Shown here piece after piece: positions 12,280 through 19,944 of a DNA stretch of 21,987 bases. Location: the IMG/VR virus record IMGVR_UViG_3300042691_044533, positions 1 to 21,987 of that record; one strand, 5' to 3'. This DNA comes from a virus. The position numbers were made by a program, and so were the translations under genes. Position 1 is the first letter of the stretch, and the number at the start of each line of letters is the position of its first letter. The notes under the pieces were generated by a model. The model was not told the origin of the DNA, did no database searches, and saw only the letters and a program-made list of their open reading frames with translations.

Positions 12280-12441
12280 TTAATCGGGAAGAGCTTGAAA
12301 CCAAAAGCAAACTCCTCCTTGTTTTTCAACCCACTCTCTTGTTGCGTACGCTTCTGCTTTCGGAAGTGTTACGCACTTTTTTTCTCTGCCAACTTCCCAG
12401 CAGATATTTACGCGTATATAGGGCTCTTTGTATTTTTTCAC
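12280..12441 (-). CDS. Unknown 53-aa protein, last gene of the lysis/tail block
   Basis: The product begins (GTG) MKKYKEPYIRVNICWEVGRE, then KKCVTLPKAEAYATREWVEK and ends GGVCFWFQALPD. It is basic and compact, with three Cys residues, and looks like a single small alpha/beta domain. GTG 12441 is chosen because it lies one base after the endolysin stop. An upstream ATG at 12510 would overlap the endolysin by 68 bp. No family recognised. It meets the plus-strand 12115-12279 gene with stops abutting. Confidence 0.6.
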   Translation of the reverse strand: MKKYKEPYIRVNICWEVGREKKCVTLPKAEAYATREWVEKQGGVCFWFQALPD

Positions 12442-12442
12442 G

Positions 12443-13456
12443 TCAGTAGTCCCAACGCACGCGTGGTTTTCCTTCCCTGATGCCAAGGTGAACAAATCCT
12501 TTGGGGGCACCGTATCCTAGCGAATAGGGCCATTTGGCATCGCACCAGCTCTGCACCGTGTACGTGTCAATTCCTTCTACGTAAAAATCAATAGCCCCCT
12601 TGGAAGGAGCGTCATAGGTATGTTCGCTATTCTTGGCACCACCCACTTGTGTGTTGATGGGCTCTGGCCTGGAAGCACTAGTGATAATGAGTGGTTTGTT
12701 ACCAAAGTTGGTCCGCACCTTTTCCAAGAAAAGACATAGTTCTTTTGCTGTGTCGCACTGGTATTGTTTGGTAAAACGACGCTTCTCTTGATTAAGCGTC
12801 AGCTCACCATACGTAATATGTGGCGTAATTTTGTAGCTGAATGGGCTCCAGGGATTGAAATTATTGTTGTGTGGATCTTTACTATCTTGCTTGCCGCCGC
12901 TATTTTGTAACTGGCGGTCCATAATCTGAATCAATTTTGTACTGTAATCAGGGTCAGTGGCATAACCCTCTTTAACTAACAGCTGTGCACACTCGTTACG
13001 TGACGCGGCCCTATTAACGCCTTTAAAACGCCCAAAGTCTTTGTACCAACGGTCAACAAGATAGTGGACGCATGTTGTTAAATCTGGGAAATCAATAAAG
13101 CCGGCCTGAATAGTAATCCATTTGCCATTGATGAATTCCTGTGTGTTAACTGTAGAGCCAGATCCCTTTAGTCCAAACGCATTCCAAGTACCAGAGAAGT
13201 GTTTTCCCCAGCCTGATTCAAGTGCCCACTGTGCACAAACGCATTCGGGAAATTTTGCTCCCGCCTCTTTTGCGGCTGCGTATACACCTTCCCACGTATT
13301 GGAATGAGTGGGTAAAGGAGTTGGCTTGGCTCGATATTTAAACGCAAAAGTCTCCAGGGTAGAAGGATGGATCTGCCCCTGGAGCCAATTCAAGGCATCA
13401 ATCTGATGCTGTTCTTTGTTAAAAAATTCTGCAGCGTCTGTGAGTTTAATTGACAT
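12443..13456 (-). CDS. Two-domain endolysin: glucosaminidase + M15 peptidase, 337 aa
   Basis: A lysin with two catalytic domains for host peptidoglycan. Residues about 50-185 are a FlgJ/LYZ2-type glucosaminidase: AQWALESGWGKHFSG (75-89) holds the probable catalytic Glu80. Residues about 212-337 are a D-Ala-D-Ala/L-Ala-D-Glu-type M15 carboxypeptidase, with a zinc site formed by His279 (NSEHTYD), Asp290 (GAIDF) and His323 (FVHLGIR), and Arg263 in ITSASRPEP. A linker rich in Asn, Asp and Lys (185-205) joins them. No signal peptide, so it depends on a holin. It lies downstream of the tail fibre genes on the same strand. Confidence 0.85.
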   Translation of the reverse strand: MSIKLTDAAEFFNKEQHQIDALNWLQGQIHPSTLETFAFKYRAKPTPLPTHSNTWEGVYAAAKEAGAKFPECVCAQWALESGWGKHFSGTWNAFGLKGSGSTVNTQEFINGKWITIQAGFIDFPDLTTCVHYLVDRWYKDFGRFKGVNRAASRNECAQLLVKEGYATDPDYSTKLIQIMDRQLQNSGGKQDSKDPHNNNFNPWSPFSYKITPHITYGELTLNQEKRRFTKQYQCDTAKELCLFLEKVRTNFGNKPLIITSASRPEPINTQVGGAKNSEHTYDAPSKGAIDFYVEGIDTYTVQSWCDAKWPYSLGYGAPKGFVHLGIREGKPRVRWDY

Positions 13457-13497
13457 ATCGACCCGAGTCTTTTGTCAACTCTAGGTCAGGTCAATAA

Positions 13498-13668
13498 TCA
13501 CACAGGTTCGGACTCCTGTACTTCATCTTCTTCTGGTGCGTACTCCAGGGTATCCATTAATTGTTTCACCAGATCAATAGACATGGCAATTAAATTACCA
13601 TCATTTGTAGTACGCGCAGATCCGTAAGAAGTAATGGCGGAAGCCAGTTCACTCTTTTTGCACGGCAT
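13498..13668 (-). CDS. Unknown acidic 56-aa protein
   Basis: A frame with ATG 13668 giving MPCKKSELASAITSYGSART..., a helix containing LIAMSIDLVKQLMDTLEYAP and a very acidic tail (EEDEVQESEPV). It fills the space between the tail assembly chaperone and the endolysin, on the same strand. No ribosome site is clear. Small helical proteins with acidic tails are common in phages; no family recognised. Confidence 0.55.
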   Translation of the reverse strand: MPCKKSELASAITSYGSARTTNDGNLIAMSIDLVKQLMDTLEYAPEEDEVQESEPV

Positions 13669-13690
13669 AATACAAAGACAAAAATCTATT

Positions 13691-14146
13691 CTAAGGTTTT
13701 TCCGGCCAGCTAATGTCCCAGGGGAAGCCTTCTTGTTGTGGGATATTTCGTAAAAGCTGGCGATAATTTGCCCAGGCTTCCTGATTTACTGGGGAATCAA
13801 TACACTGGGTCCAATCTGACTCAAGAAGTAATTGATTTCTTTTTACTCTGATTTCGTTTACTTTAGTGTTTGTTCGTTCTTTAATTTGTCCTGGTGTAGC
13901 GTTTTCAATTGTCCATGTCTCGAACCATTGCCCCTTTTTATCAGGAGCTGCAGAACGAATTAAATTTTGGGTGTGATTAATTTCTGGTGGTTCAGTTAAT
14001 GTAACTGGACGCACGTTAAACATATCAACAACAGATTCATCAATGACATCTGGAAAACTAATGTGTTTATTTTCGTATTTTAAATCCGTAAGCGTATATG
14101 GATAGCGATCTACTTCGCCATCTTTGTTTAATCGGGCGTAAAACAT
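13691..14146 (-). CDS. Phage tail assembly chaperone (Phage_tail_APC-like), 151 aa
   Basis: The C-terminal part carries the pattern of the Phage_tail_APC family: VKRNQLLLESDWTQC (about 102-116), then NYRQLLRNIPQQEGFPWDIS and a final WPEKP. Such proteins assist folding or assembly of tail fibres and are usually encoded right after them. The N-terminal half (MFYARLNKDGEVDRYPYTLT) is the variable part that may recognise the partner fibre. An excellent AGGAGA site lies 4-5 bases before the ATG. The start overlaps the end of the 14128-14409 gene by 19 bp. Confidence 0.8.
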   Translation of the reverse strand: MFYARLNKDGEVDRYPYTLTDLKYENKHISFPDVIDESVVDMFNVRPVTLTEPPEINHTQNLIRSAAPDKKGQWFETWTIENATPGQIKERTNTKVNEIRVKRNQLLLESDWTQCIDSPVNQEAWANYRQLLRNIPQQEGFPWDISWPEKP

Positions 14147-14409
14147 AACTCTCCTGTCAGTTCAAAAAGCTGTTCTTTAATAACAGCATGGATAATGATT
14201 GACTTTGCTTGCTGTGCTTTATTTTCTTTTAAAAGATTGCACAAGTTGGCTTTAAAATCTTGCATATTAACATCTTCTTTGTATTCTATTTCAATTTTTT
14301 TAATTGCTCTTTCAAAATTATCAATATCAATTTGATAAGAAAAAATTTCTTCTTCTCGTGCTTCCAGGGCTTGCTTAAGAATGCTGACTTTTTTTGTTTG
14401 TGTCGTCAT
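14128..14409 (-). CDS. Small coiled-coil protein of the tail fibre operon, 93 aa
   Basis: The product MTTQTKKVSILKQALEAREE... is charged and almost entirely helical, with a likely coiled coil at about residues 10-50 (KIEIEYKEDVNMQDFKAN at its end) and a Cys in NLCNLLKENK. It begins 7 bp after the propeller adhesin stop and overlaps the tail chaperone start. Its place between an adhesin and a chaperone suggests a fibre assembly or capping role; that is context only. Confidence 0.65.
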   Translation of the reverse strand: MTTQTKKVSILKQALEAREEEIFSYQIDIDNFERAIKKIEIEYKEDVNMQDFKANLCNLLKENKAQQAKSIIIHAVIKEQLFELTGELCFTPD

Positions 14410-14416
14410 TGTGTAA

Positions 14417-15502
14417 TCACATAAAAGCTAGAGAGCGACTTCCGTTCGAAGGCAGAGATCCTGGATCGGAATATTTTACACCAAAGCCAGTAGAGTCGTT
14501 CCAGGGATAAACCGCAACATAAGGACTTGTTGTGGAAGATACACCTACAAGGTCATTTGTTTTTGATACTGCTACAGTATAACTTGGTCCTGGCGGCAAT
14601 GTGGATGGATTTGAAAATTTACTACCAAAACCGGTTGTTTGATCAAAAGCGTGTGCTTCAAGATACGGTGAATTTGTGCTAGATGTAAAAACAGTTTTAC
14701 CACTGGCCGAAAACCGCAAGCCTGTTAAGCTTGCCATGAAACTTGTCGCATTATTGATTACTGTTCCCCAACCCCCAGCGAAATTAAGCGCTCGCAACCC
14801 ACTTAGTGAACTAGAGGTTGAACCAATTGCAACAACCGTATCAGATGGGTGCCAATCATTCATATTCCACGAACCCGAGCCTTGAGAGCTTTCTGAGGCA
14901 GTGCCTAAGTTAACATTAGTTGCATTCCAACCATCGGTCCATGGGTAAAAACGTGGGTTACCAATGCCACCTAAAACGTAATTACCAGCGTTACTAAATC
15001 TAAGATTGAGAGTAAGGCCGCCAACACCTGTGTTTTTTGTATTTACTTGAGTTATGCTGGCCCCACTTGCTACGTGATAACGCCAAATACTTCCATCGCT
15101 TCCTGCAAATAATATGTAGTGATATCCCCCGCCAAATTCAGAAGGTTTTGTCGTAACTGAACCATATATGGTATCACTTGTAGGCCCCGTACCCTGCGTT
15201 ATTCTTGCTCCAAAACCTGTAGCTTTTGACCAGGAGTAGAAAAACAGATTAGCACCAATTGAGGCGGTATTAGAAGGCCAAGCAATTACTGTTCCATCTG
15301 TTGTAAAAATTACAGAATTGTGCTGGACTGTTCCGCTGCCTGGTAGCGTACTTGGGTTGCTATATTTTGTTCCAAACCCACTTGCACGCGTAAAAGGATA
15401 AACGGTTATATATGGAGAGGAAGAATGGGTGACGGCAAGACAGCCATCATATTGTTGTTCTTTTTGAGAAGCTGCTAATAACTGCGTAGAAATTGGATCC
15501 AT
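14417..15502 (-). CDS. Tail adhesin with beta-propeller repeats, 361 aa
   Basis: The protein is built from about seven repeats of a WD40-like blade. Clear copies are SPYITVYPFTRASGFGTKYS, FFYSWSKATGFGARI, EAHAFDQTTGFGSKFSNPST and SPYVAVYPWNDSTGFGVKYS, with weaker ones between (WRYHVASGASITQV, PRFYPWTDGWNATNV, LRALNFAGGWGTV). The last blade resembles the first, as expected for a closed ring. There is no signal peptide. It directly follows the long fibre gene (TAAATG junction) and precedes the assembly proteins, so it is probably the receptor-binding tip or a fibre-attached domain. Propeller is inferred from the repeat pattern. Confidence 0.75.
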   Translation of the reverse strand: MDPISTQLLAASQKEQQYDGCLAVTHSSSPYITVYPFTRASGFGTKYSNPSTLPGSGTVQHNSVIFTTDGTVIAWPSNTASIGANLFFYSWSKATGFGARITQGTGPTSDTIYGSVTTKPSEFGGGYHYILFAGSDGSIWRYHVASGASITQVNTKNTGVGGLTLNLRFSNAGNYVLGGIGNPRFYPWTDGWNATNVNLGTASESSQGSGSWNMNDWHPSDTVVAIGSTSSSLSGLRALNFAGGWGTVINNATSFMASLTGLRFSASGKTVFTSSTNSPYLEAHAFDQTTGFGSKFSNPSTLPPGPSYTVAVSKTNDLVGVSSTTSPYVAVYPWNDSTGFGVKYSDPGSLPSNGSRSLAFM

Positions 15503-17977
15503 TTAGTTAGTGTAATTAGCTAAAAATGCACCGCGCCAACGTGTTCCGCCATTGTCAGTAACAAAAATAAACAAGCTAGTTTTACCAGCTGTCAATGTCG
15601 GCGCAATCCCTCCAGGCCACTCTACACCAGAAAACCATGTCACTGCTCCACTGTCATGCTGCAATTCAAGCGTAAAACAATAAGCGCGACTCGTAGGTAC
15701 GTTGCTTGTCGTAAAAGTAGTGTTTGATGAAATGGTTTTTGTAAAATAATTCCCTGCACTACAGTCAACGTTGCTGGCAGCAATTGCCGTAATTCCGCTC
15801 CTATAAGATCCGGTAACATCAACAGTACTTGTATAAATACCGCCTGAAATCGTTTTGTTTGTAAGTGTTTGAGTGCCGGTGGCAAATACGTCTCCGCATC
15901 CAATATCATTTAATGTCCATGTTACGCTTGCGGAGCCATTAAAAGTTCTTGCAGTATTTCCAATGGTAAATGTGCGTGCTGTTGTTAATGTTGCAGCAGA
16001 ACCGGTAATGTTGATCCCCCAGTTACCGGTGGCGTTAGCGCCAATTGTGCTTGGTGCACCAATGGTGTTGTAGGAAATCGTAACGGCACCACTGCCATTA
16101 AACGTACTTCCTGAAACAACACCTGCTCCACCGTTGTTGAATGTTAATGCGTTTGTAGTATTTGCTGTAATTGTAATATCTTGTGAACCGTTAAAAGAAG
16201 TGCCATTAATATTACGTGCCGTTTGAAATGTTGAGGCAGTGCTTGCATTTCCGGTAAGGTTTGCTGTAATTGTACCTGCGGCAAAATTACCAGAAGTATC
16301 TCTGACTACGACCTTATTTCCGGTGTTTGTAGATGTTGCATCAACAGCCCAAGTAACAGCACCAGATCCGTCATATGCACTGCCAGTTAAATAAGATCCG
16401 TTTGTAAGAGAAAAAGGATTTGCCGCTGTAATTGTAATATTTTGTGAACCATTAAAAAGAGTGCTGTTGATTGTACGTGCGGTTTGTAATATTGTTGCAG
16501 TAGATGCGTTGCCACTCAAAGACGCTGTGATTGTACCCGCTGCAAAATTACCAGACGCGTCTCTCGCAACAACTTTACTTGCCGTGTTGGTAGTTGTTGC
16601 ATCTACTGCCCATGTAGTTGCAAGTGATCCGTTAAAGTTGTCTCCTGTTAAGTAAGAACCGCGCGTAAGAGTATTTGTGGTATTGGCTGTAATTGTGATA
16701 TCTCCAGTACCATTAAAACTAGTTCCATTAATATTGCGTGCCGTCTGCAAAGCCGTTGCAGATGCTGCATTACCTAGGATTGCAATATTCCATGTACCAG
16801 ATGCATTTGTACCTGTGGTACTAGGAGCACCCAGTGTGTTGTAGGAAACGGTAATTGCGGCGCTACCATCATAGGTAATGCCTGTAGCGCTTCCCGTGCC
16901 GCTATTGTTAAAAGTAACTGCATTAGAAGCCGTTGCGGGAATCGTAATATCGGTCGTGCCATCAAATGCAACACCGTTAATGTTGCGTGCAGTTGCAAGT
17001 TTTGTTGCGGTTCCAGAATTTCCGGTTACGCTAATGCCCCAGGTACCAGTTGCATTGGCGCCAGAGATACTTGGAGCGCCAATTGTGTTGTAGGAAATTG
17101 TTCGAGCAACGCTTCCGTCAAACGTGGTTCCAGCGGCGGCACCTGCTCCGCCTGCGTTAAACGTGGCTGCGTTGGTGGTGCTTCCACTGATTGTTATATT
17201 TGTAGAACCATTGAAACTAACGCCGTTAATAGTACGTGCCGTTTGTAATGTGGTGGCAGTAGATGCGTTACCGGTTAATGGTCCCGTAAAGCCTGATGCA
17301 GTAACTGTTCCAGAAACATCAAATGCTGTTGCTGGATTTGTTTTATTGATACCGACTCTGTTGTTTGCAGCATCAATATATAAAACACCGCTGTCAATGT
17401 TTACGTTACCGGAGCCATCTACGAGAACACGTCCAACACCACTTGTTGCAATGCCAACTTGATTTGCCCCTGGAAAATATAAACCTGTATCAACGTCCCC
17501 GATCGGGATAAGTCCAGGACTTGCGGCACTGCCGCTGCCAACAATTCCTGTGGTTACAGTAAGTGAGGCTAATGGGGATACTGCTGTAAAAGTACCTGTC
17601 GTAAATACTGCCGTTACACCGCTTACGTTTGTTCCTGTAAGGGTTGTAAAACGACCTGTATTACCAGTAATAACGGCGCCTGATACTTGTGTCGTGAAGA
17701 CACCACTTACAAAATTAGCAGTGGTGCCAGTAAAAGTTACACCGCTTTGTGTTGTAAAACGAGAGGTTGTTCCCGTAACTGTTGTAAATAAACCGCTAAC
17801 GCCCGTGACGGTAAGACCATAAACCCTGGTACCACCAATAACAACATCACCGGATACAGTCCCGGTAACTGTTAGGTTTCGTCCCAGATTTTCTGCAATA
17901 CCTGAGACTGTTATATTGGCTTCCCCAATACCGTCCGTATAGGTAAGCGTATCAACCTTTAGAGTACCAAATGCCAT
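15503..17977 (-). CDS. Long repeat-containing tail fibre protein, 824 aa
   Basis: An elongated fibre rich in Thr, Gly, Asn, Ala and Ser. The N-terminal fifth (to about residue 150) has short TVTG/TTVTG/FTT repeats like those of trimeric beta-helical shafts. From about residue 230, at least six copies of a unit such as LQTARTINGVSFNGSTNITI alternate with ISYNTIGAPSISGANATGTW or GSYLTGDNFNGSLATTWAVD units, ending in a distinct C-terminal domain (about 720-824) that would hold the tip. This is the phage tail fibre repeat pattern and should mediate host contact. AAAAGGAG lies 10 bases before the ATG, one of the best ribosome sites in the window. Confidence 0.88.
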   Translation of the reverse strand: MAFGTLKVDTLTYTDGIGEANITVSGIAENLGRNLTVTGTVSGDVVIGGTRVYGLTVTGVSGLFTTVTGTTSRFTTQSGVTFTGTTANFVSGVFTTQVSGAVITGNTGRFTTLTGTNVSGVTAVFTTGTFTAVSPLASLTVTTGIVGSGSAASPGLIPIGDVDTGLYFPGANQVGIATSGVGRVLVDGSGNVNIDSGVLYIDAANNRVGINKTNPATAFDVSGTVTASGFTGPLTGNASTATTLQTARTINGVSFNGSTNITISGSTTNAATFNAGGAGAAAGTTFDGSVARTISYNTIGAPSISGANATGTWGISVTGNSGTATKLATARNINGVAFDGTTDITIPATASNAVTFNNSGTGSATGITYDGSAAITVSYNTLGAPSTTGTNASGTWNIAILGNAASATALQTARNINGTSFNGTGDITITANTTNTLTRGSYLTGDNFNGSLATTWAVDATTTNTASKVVARDASGNFAAGTITASLSGNASTATILQTARTINSTLFNGSQNITITAANPFSLTNGSYLTGSAYDGSGAVTWAVDATSTNTGNKVVVRDTSGNFAAGTITANLTGNASTASTFQTARNINGTSFNGSQDITITANTTNALTFNNGGAGVVSGSTFNGSGAVTISYNTIGAPSTIGANATGNWGINITGSAATLTTARTFTIGNTARTFNGSASVTWTLNDIGCGDVFATGTQTLTNKTISGGIYTSTVDVTGSYRSGITAIAASNVDCSAGNYFTKTISSNTTFTTSNVPTSRAYCFTLELQHDSGAVTWFSGVEWPGGIAPTLTAGKTSLFIFVTDNGGTRWRGAFLANYTN
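15930..17290 (-). repeat. DNA-level repeat array inside the tail fibre gene
   Basis: Coding repeats of about 60-75 codons recur here, with the DNA conserved around the TART/TARN-INGxxFNG units (for example near 16190-16230, 16450-16490, 16710-16750 and 17200-17240). Two larger modules, each built on a YNT(I/L)GAPS or LTG..(Y/F)(D/N)GS(G/L) core, alternate between them. The array could change length or swap modules by homologous recombination. Confidence 0.7.
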
Positions 17978-17997
17978 TGTTTATTTTCTCCTTTTGA

Positions 17998-18300
17998 TTA
18001 CCAAGTTGATAATGCGGCCCGTTTCCAGGTATTTGTGTCGGTACAGACGTAGATATAATCACTGTCCCAGGTGATTTCACCTTTGGTGCCTGTAGCCGAT
18101 GCACTAGCTGGCGTTTTTTCTTGGCCGATTTTTACATTTGCGTAGTATTGATCCAGGTAGGCGCGAAACTGCGTAAAGGTAATTTTACGATTACGCAGTG
18201 TTGGGTCCACTTCAAATACGTGAACAAGCGTCAGAATATCTTGGGTGTCAATATCCGCCCCATTAATGGATGGAAATTCACTAATCTTTCGGTTGCTCAC
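17998..18300 (-). CDS. Tail fibre-associated protein (fibre N-terminal module type), 100 aa
   Basis: The product opens (GTG) with MSNRKISEFPSINGADIDTQ, then DILTLVHVFEVDPTLRNRKI and TFTQFRAYLDQYY. I know this 'KISEFP...D.LTLV......N.KITF..FRAYL' pattern from the first domain of phage tail fibre or baseplate-linked proteins. The C-terminal third (GEITWDSDYIYVCTDTNTWK) is another block common in such proteins. It is encoded just upstream of the long fibre and on the same strand, so it may be a fibre-baseplate adaptor. No ATG is available; GTG 18300 is used. Confidence 0.7.
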   Translation of the reverse strand: MSNRKISEFPSINGADIDTQDILTLVHVFEVDPTLRNRKITFTQFRAYLDQYYANVKIGQEKTPASASATGTKGEITWDSDYIYVCTDTNTWKRAALSTW

Positions 18301-18343
18301 GTACTTTTTACGCGCTCTTTTTATTCATTATAAAGGCAATTAC

Positions 18344-18640
18344 TCAGCGCACTTTTACTTCAATCCGTGGCAAAAGGCTTGAAATGGCTGACCAACTCCA
18401 TTGAATTCCTGTTACAATTCCACAAGAAAGTAGAATTACAAGGAGGAGTTCTGCAACGGTCAAGTTGCGACGCACATAAATGACTTGCGGTTGCGCAGGT
18501 GTCGCTGCTTGTTGTGCCAGTGTTTGCTGAATGGCTAGCTGACGAGCGCGGGCCTTAAGCTGTTCTAGCTGCTCAGGCGTAATGTCTGGTTGAATAGGGA
18601 CACGAGCTGGTTGTTGGCTGGGGGGAATCTGGTCTTCCAT
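18344..18640 (-). CDS. Membrane-anchored protein with Pro/Gln-rich N terminus, 98 aa
   Basis: The product MEDQIPPSQQPARVPIQPDI is Pro/Gln-rich at first, then has an Ala/Gln/Arg-rich probable coiled coil (about 25-50). One transmembrane helix of about residues 62-85 (AELLLVILLSCGIVTGIQWS) follows and the end is charged. It is the first gene of the minus-strand tail/lysis block. ATG 18640 is used; the frame extends only to a TTG. No family recognised; a holin-like or superinfection-exclusion role is possible but unsupported. Confidence 0.6.
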   Translation of the reverse strand: MEDQIPPSQQPARVPIQPDITPEQLEQLKARARQLAIQQTLAQQAATPAQPQVIYVRRNLTVAELLLVILLSCGIVTGIQWSWSAISSLLPRIEVKVR

Positions 18641-18690
18641 AAGACGCAAAAGATTTTCCCATACCTTAGCATTTAAAAAACAGTTTTGTT
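18641..18690. promoter_or_regulatory. Divergent intergenic region
   Basis: Fifty base pairs separate the start of the minus-strand tail/lysis block from the plus-strand HTH gene, so promoters for both directions are expected here. A short dyad AAAAC-A-GTTTT (about 18674-18684) is just ahead of the plus-strand start and could be an operator for the neighbouring HTH protein. No convincing -35/-10 pair is visible. Confidence 0.35.
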
Positions 18691-19104
18691 ATGCGATACG
18701 GAATGCGCAAGGGTCTTGAAGACATTGCTTATGAATTAAAGGGAATCAAAAACGTTCTTTCTTCTTTATGGCATAGTCGGTATGCAGACGGCGAAACAAC
18801 AACGTTGACTCCAGAGGCTTTTGCCGATGAATACATCTCAACCGAAGAATGCGGAAAACGATTGGGCGTTTCAGATCAGACGATTCGAAACTGGATCTCA
18901 ATCGGACGCAAAACCCCTGACAAGGGCTGGGTAGAAGGCATTCATTATGTCAATGTATCCCCAGACCACAAGCGAAAAGCGTTGATTCGTATTCCATGGA
19001 ATCGGCTGATCCAATCATTTGCAAAAAATAAAGAGTGCTCTTTTGCCGACCTTCGACAAGGCAATACTCTTTATGCGCCACGTCCGTTTGGGCGGCTGGA
19101 ATAA
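18691..19104 (+). CDS. HTH (MerR/excisionase-like) DNA-binding protein, 137 aa
   Basis: Residues 48-72, YISTEECGKRLGVSDQTIRN followed by WISIG, form a helix-turn-helix of the kind found in excisionases and HTH_17 regulators. A wing-like segment (WVEGIHYVNVSPDHKRKALI) comes next. The N-terminal 45 residues are helical and charged. It is the first gene of a plus-strand run (HTH, two unknown proteins, Dam-like protein, dCTP deaminase), so it may regulate that run or the divergent tail block. ATG 18691 is used; ATG 18703 is possible. Its TAA shares bases with the next ATG. Confidence 0.75.
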   Translation: MRYGMRKGLEDIAYELKGIKNVLSSLWHSRYADGETTTLTPEAFADEYISTEECGKRLGVSDQTIRNWISIGRKTPDKGWVEGIHYVNVSPDHKRKALIRIPWNRLIQSFAKNKECSFADLRQGNTLYAPRPFGRLE

Positions 19105-19562
19105 TGGCCCATCGTTTCCAGGGGGTTGATATTTCCTTAGTTTCAACCGAAAACTACAAAGCAACGCTTCCTTCTTCCCTGGCCTTACAAGTCGAAATGT
19201 TCCTTCCCCCTGAAGGATCATTTGATGACGGTTGCCTCCAGCGCTATTTGGAAAATCTGCGGAACTATGAACAGGAAGATTTAAATTCCAACATGACCTT
19301 GGCAAATCGCTTGCGTTTGGCCTTTAAGGATATGCAAGTTGACACTATATGTGGCAAATTTCCCCAGGCGGAACTGCCTTTGAAAAGACGGTTACGTTGC
19401 GTTGCCGAATATCTTATCCGTTCAGGCGAATTCAACAAAGTTCGTGATGAAAACGGAAAGCTAGTTAAGAAAAGAGGAATTCTGGGCAAGCTTGTCGTCA
19501 TGTACCAGCCAACGGAAAAACTTGTAGAATCGCTTCAAAGACAAGGATTACTAGAAAAATGA
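19104..19562 (+). CDS. Unknown protein, 152 aa
   Basis: The product MAHRFQGVDISLVSTENYKA... has a central acidic helical region (LQRYLENLRNYEQEDLNSNM) and a basic region (PLKRRLRCVAEYLIRSGEFN, then KVRDENGKLVKKRG) that looks like a small winged-helix or hairpin fold. ATG 19104 is chosen from the TAATG junction with the HTH gene; an earlier in-frame start at 19035 would overlap that gene by 70 bp. Its own stop overlaps the next start (ATGA). The family is not known to me; a replication or transcription accessory role is only a guess. Confidence 0.65.
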   Translation: MAHRFQGVDISLVSTENYKATLPSSLALQVEMFLPPEGSFDDGCLQRYLENLRNYEQEDLNSNMTLANRLRLAFKDMQVDTICGKFPQAELPLKRRLRCVAEYLIRSGEFNKVRDENGKLVKKRGILGKLVVMYQPTEKLVESLQRQGLLEK

Positions 19563-19942
19563 ACCGCCGCGAAAAATTAATCACTTCTGTGATTGGCCCA
19601 GAGCTGGATGAGACGCGCAGCAAAATGCTCGACGCCACCATGAAGCTTATTCTTGGTGACATGGGAGGACTCTATGTAAAGTTCTGGGAAGCAGAGGGCC
19701 CAGGTGTCATGTGTTTTCAGCCCAACTCAGATCGCACCATGTTTTACCTGACGTTAAAAGAAATTCATTCTGCACAAGAACAAGAAGAACAGGCAAACAA
19801 CGGAGATCTGGCCGAAACGTTTCGTCGTATCCTGTCTGCTGCTCAAAAGATTGATCCACAGGAAAAAGCTGGCTACCTCATCAATGATGGCGCAGGCATT
19901 CGCTATTTAGAAATAGACTATAACGAACAGTCGGAAAAATAA
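19559..19942 (+). CDS. Unknown protein, 127 aa
   Basis: The product begins MNRREKLITSVIGPELDETR, with a helical N terminus, a beta-rich middle (GLYVKFWEAEGPGVMCFQPN), then an acidic Gln/Glu-rich helix and a C-terminal strand (RYLEIDYNE). It is soluble and acidic. It is coupled to the genes on both sides (ATGA overlap upstream, 2-bp gap downstream), so it belongs to the same operon as the Dam-like protein and dCTP deaminase. No family recognised. Confidence 0.65.
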   Translation: MNRREKLITSVIGPELDETRSKMLDATMKLILGDMGGLYVKFWEAEGPGVMCFQPNSDRTMFYLTLKEIHSAQEQEEQANNGDLAETFRRILSAAQKIDPQEKAGYLINDGAGIRYLEIDYNEQSEK

Positions 19943-19944
19943 AA

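Noticed and set aside
15930-17290. Repeat array considered as a CRISPR array
   Set aside because: Repeats are in frame, long and imperfect, with no short constant repeat/unique spacer structure, and encode the fibre.
15873-17822. Several plus-strand Val/Pro/Ala-rich frames opposite the tail fibre
   Set aside because: They are the antisense of the repeat array and mirror its period; no ribosome sites or family motifs.
18300-18343. TATAAT on the minus strand as a promoter for the 17998-18300 gene
   Set aside because: The -10 match is good, but no -35 element lies at the right spacing and the AT-rich gap makes chance matches likely.
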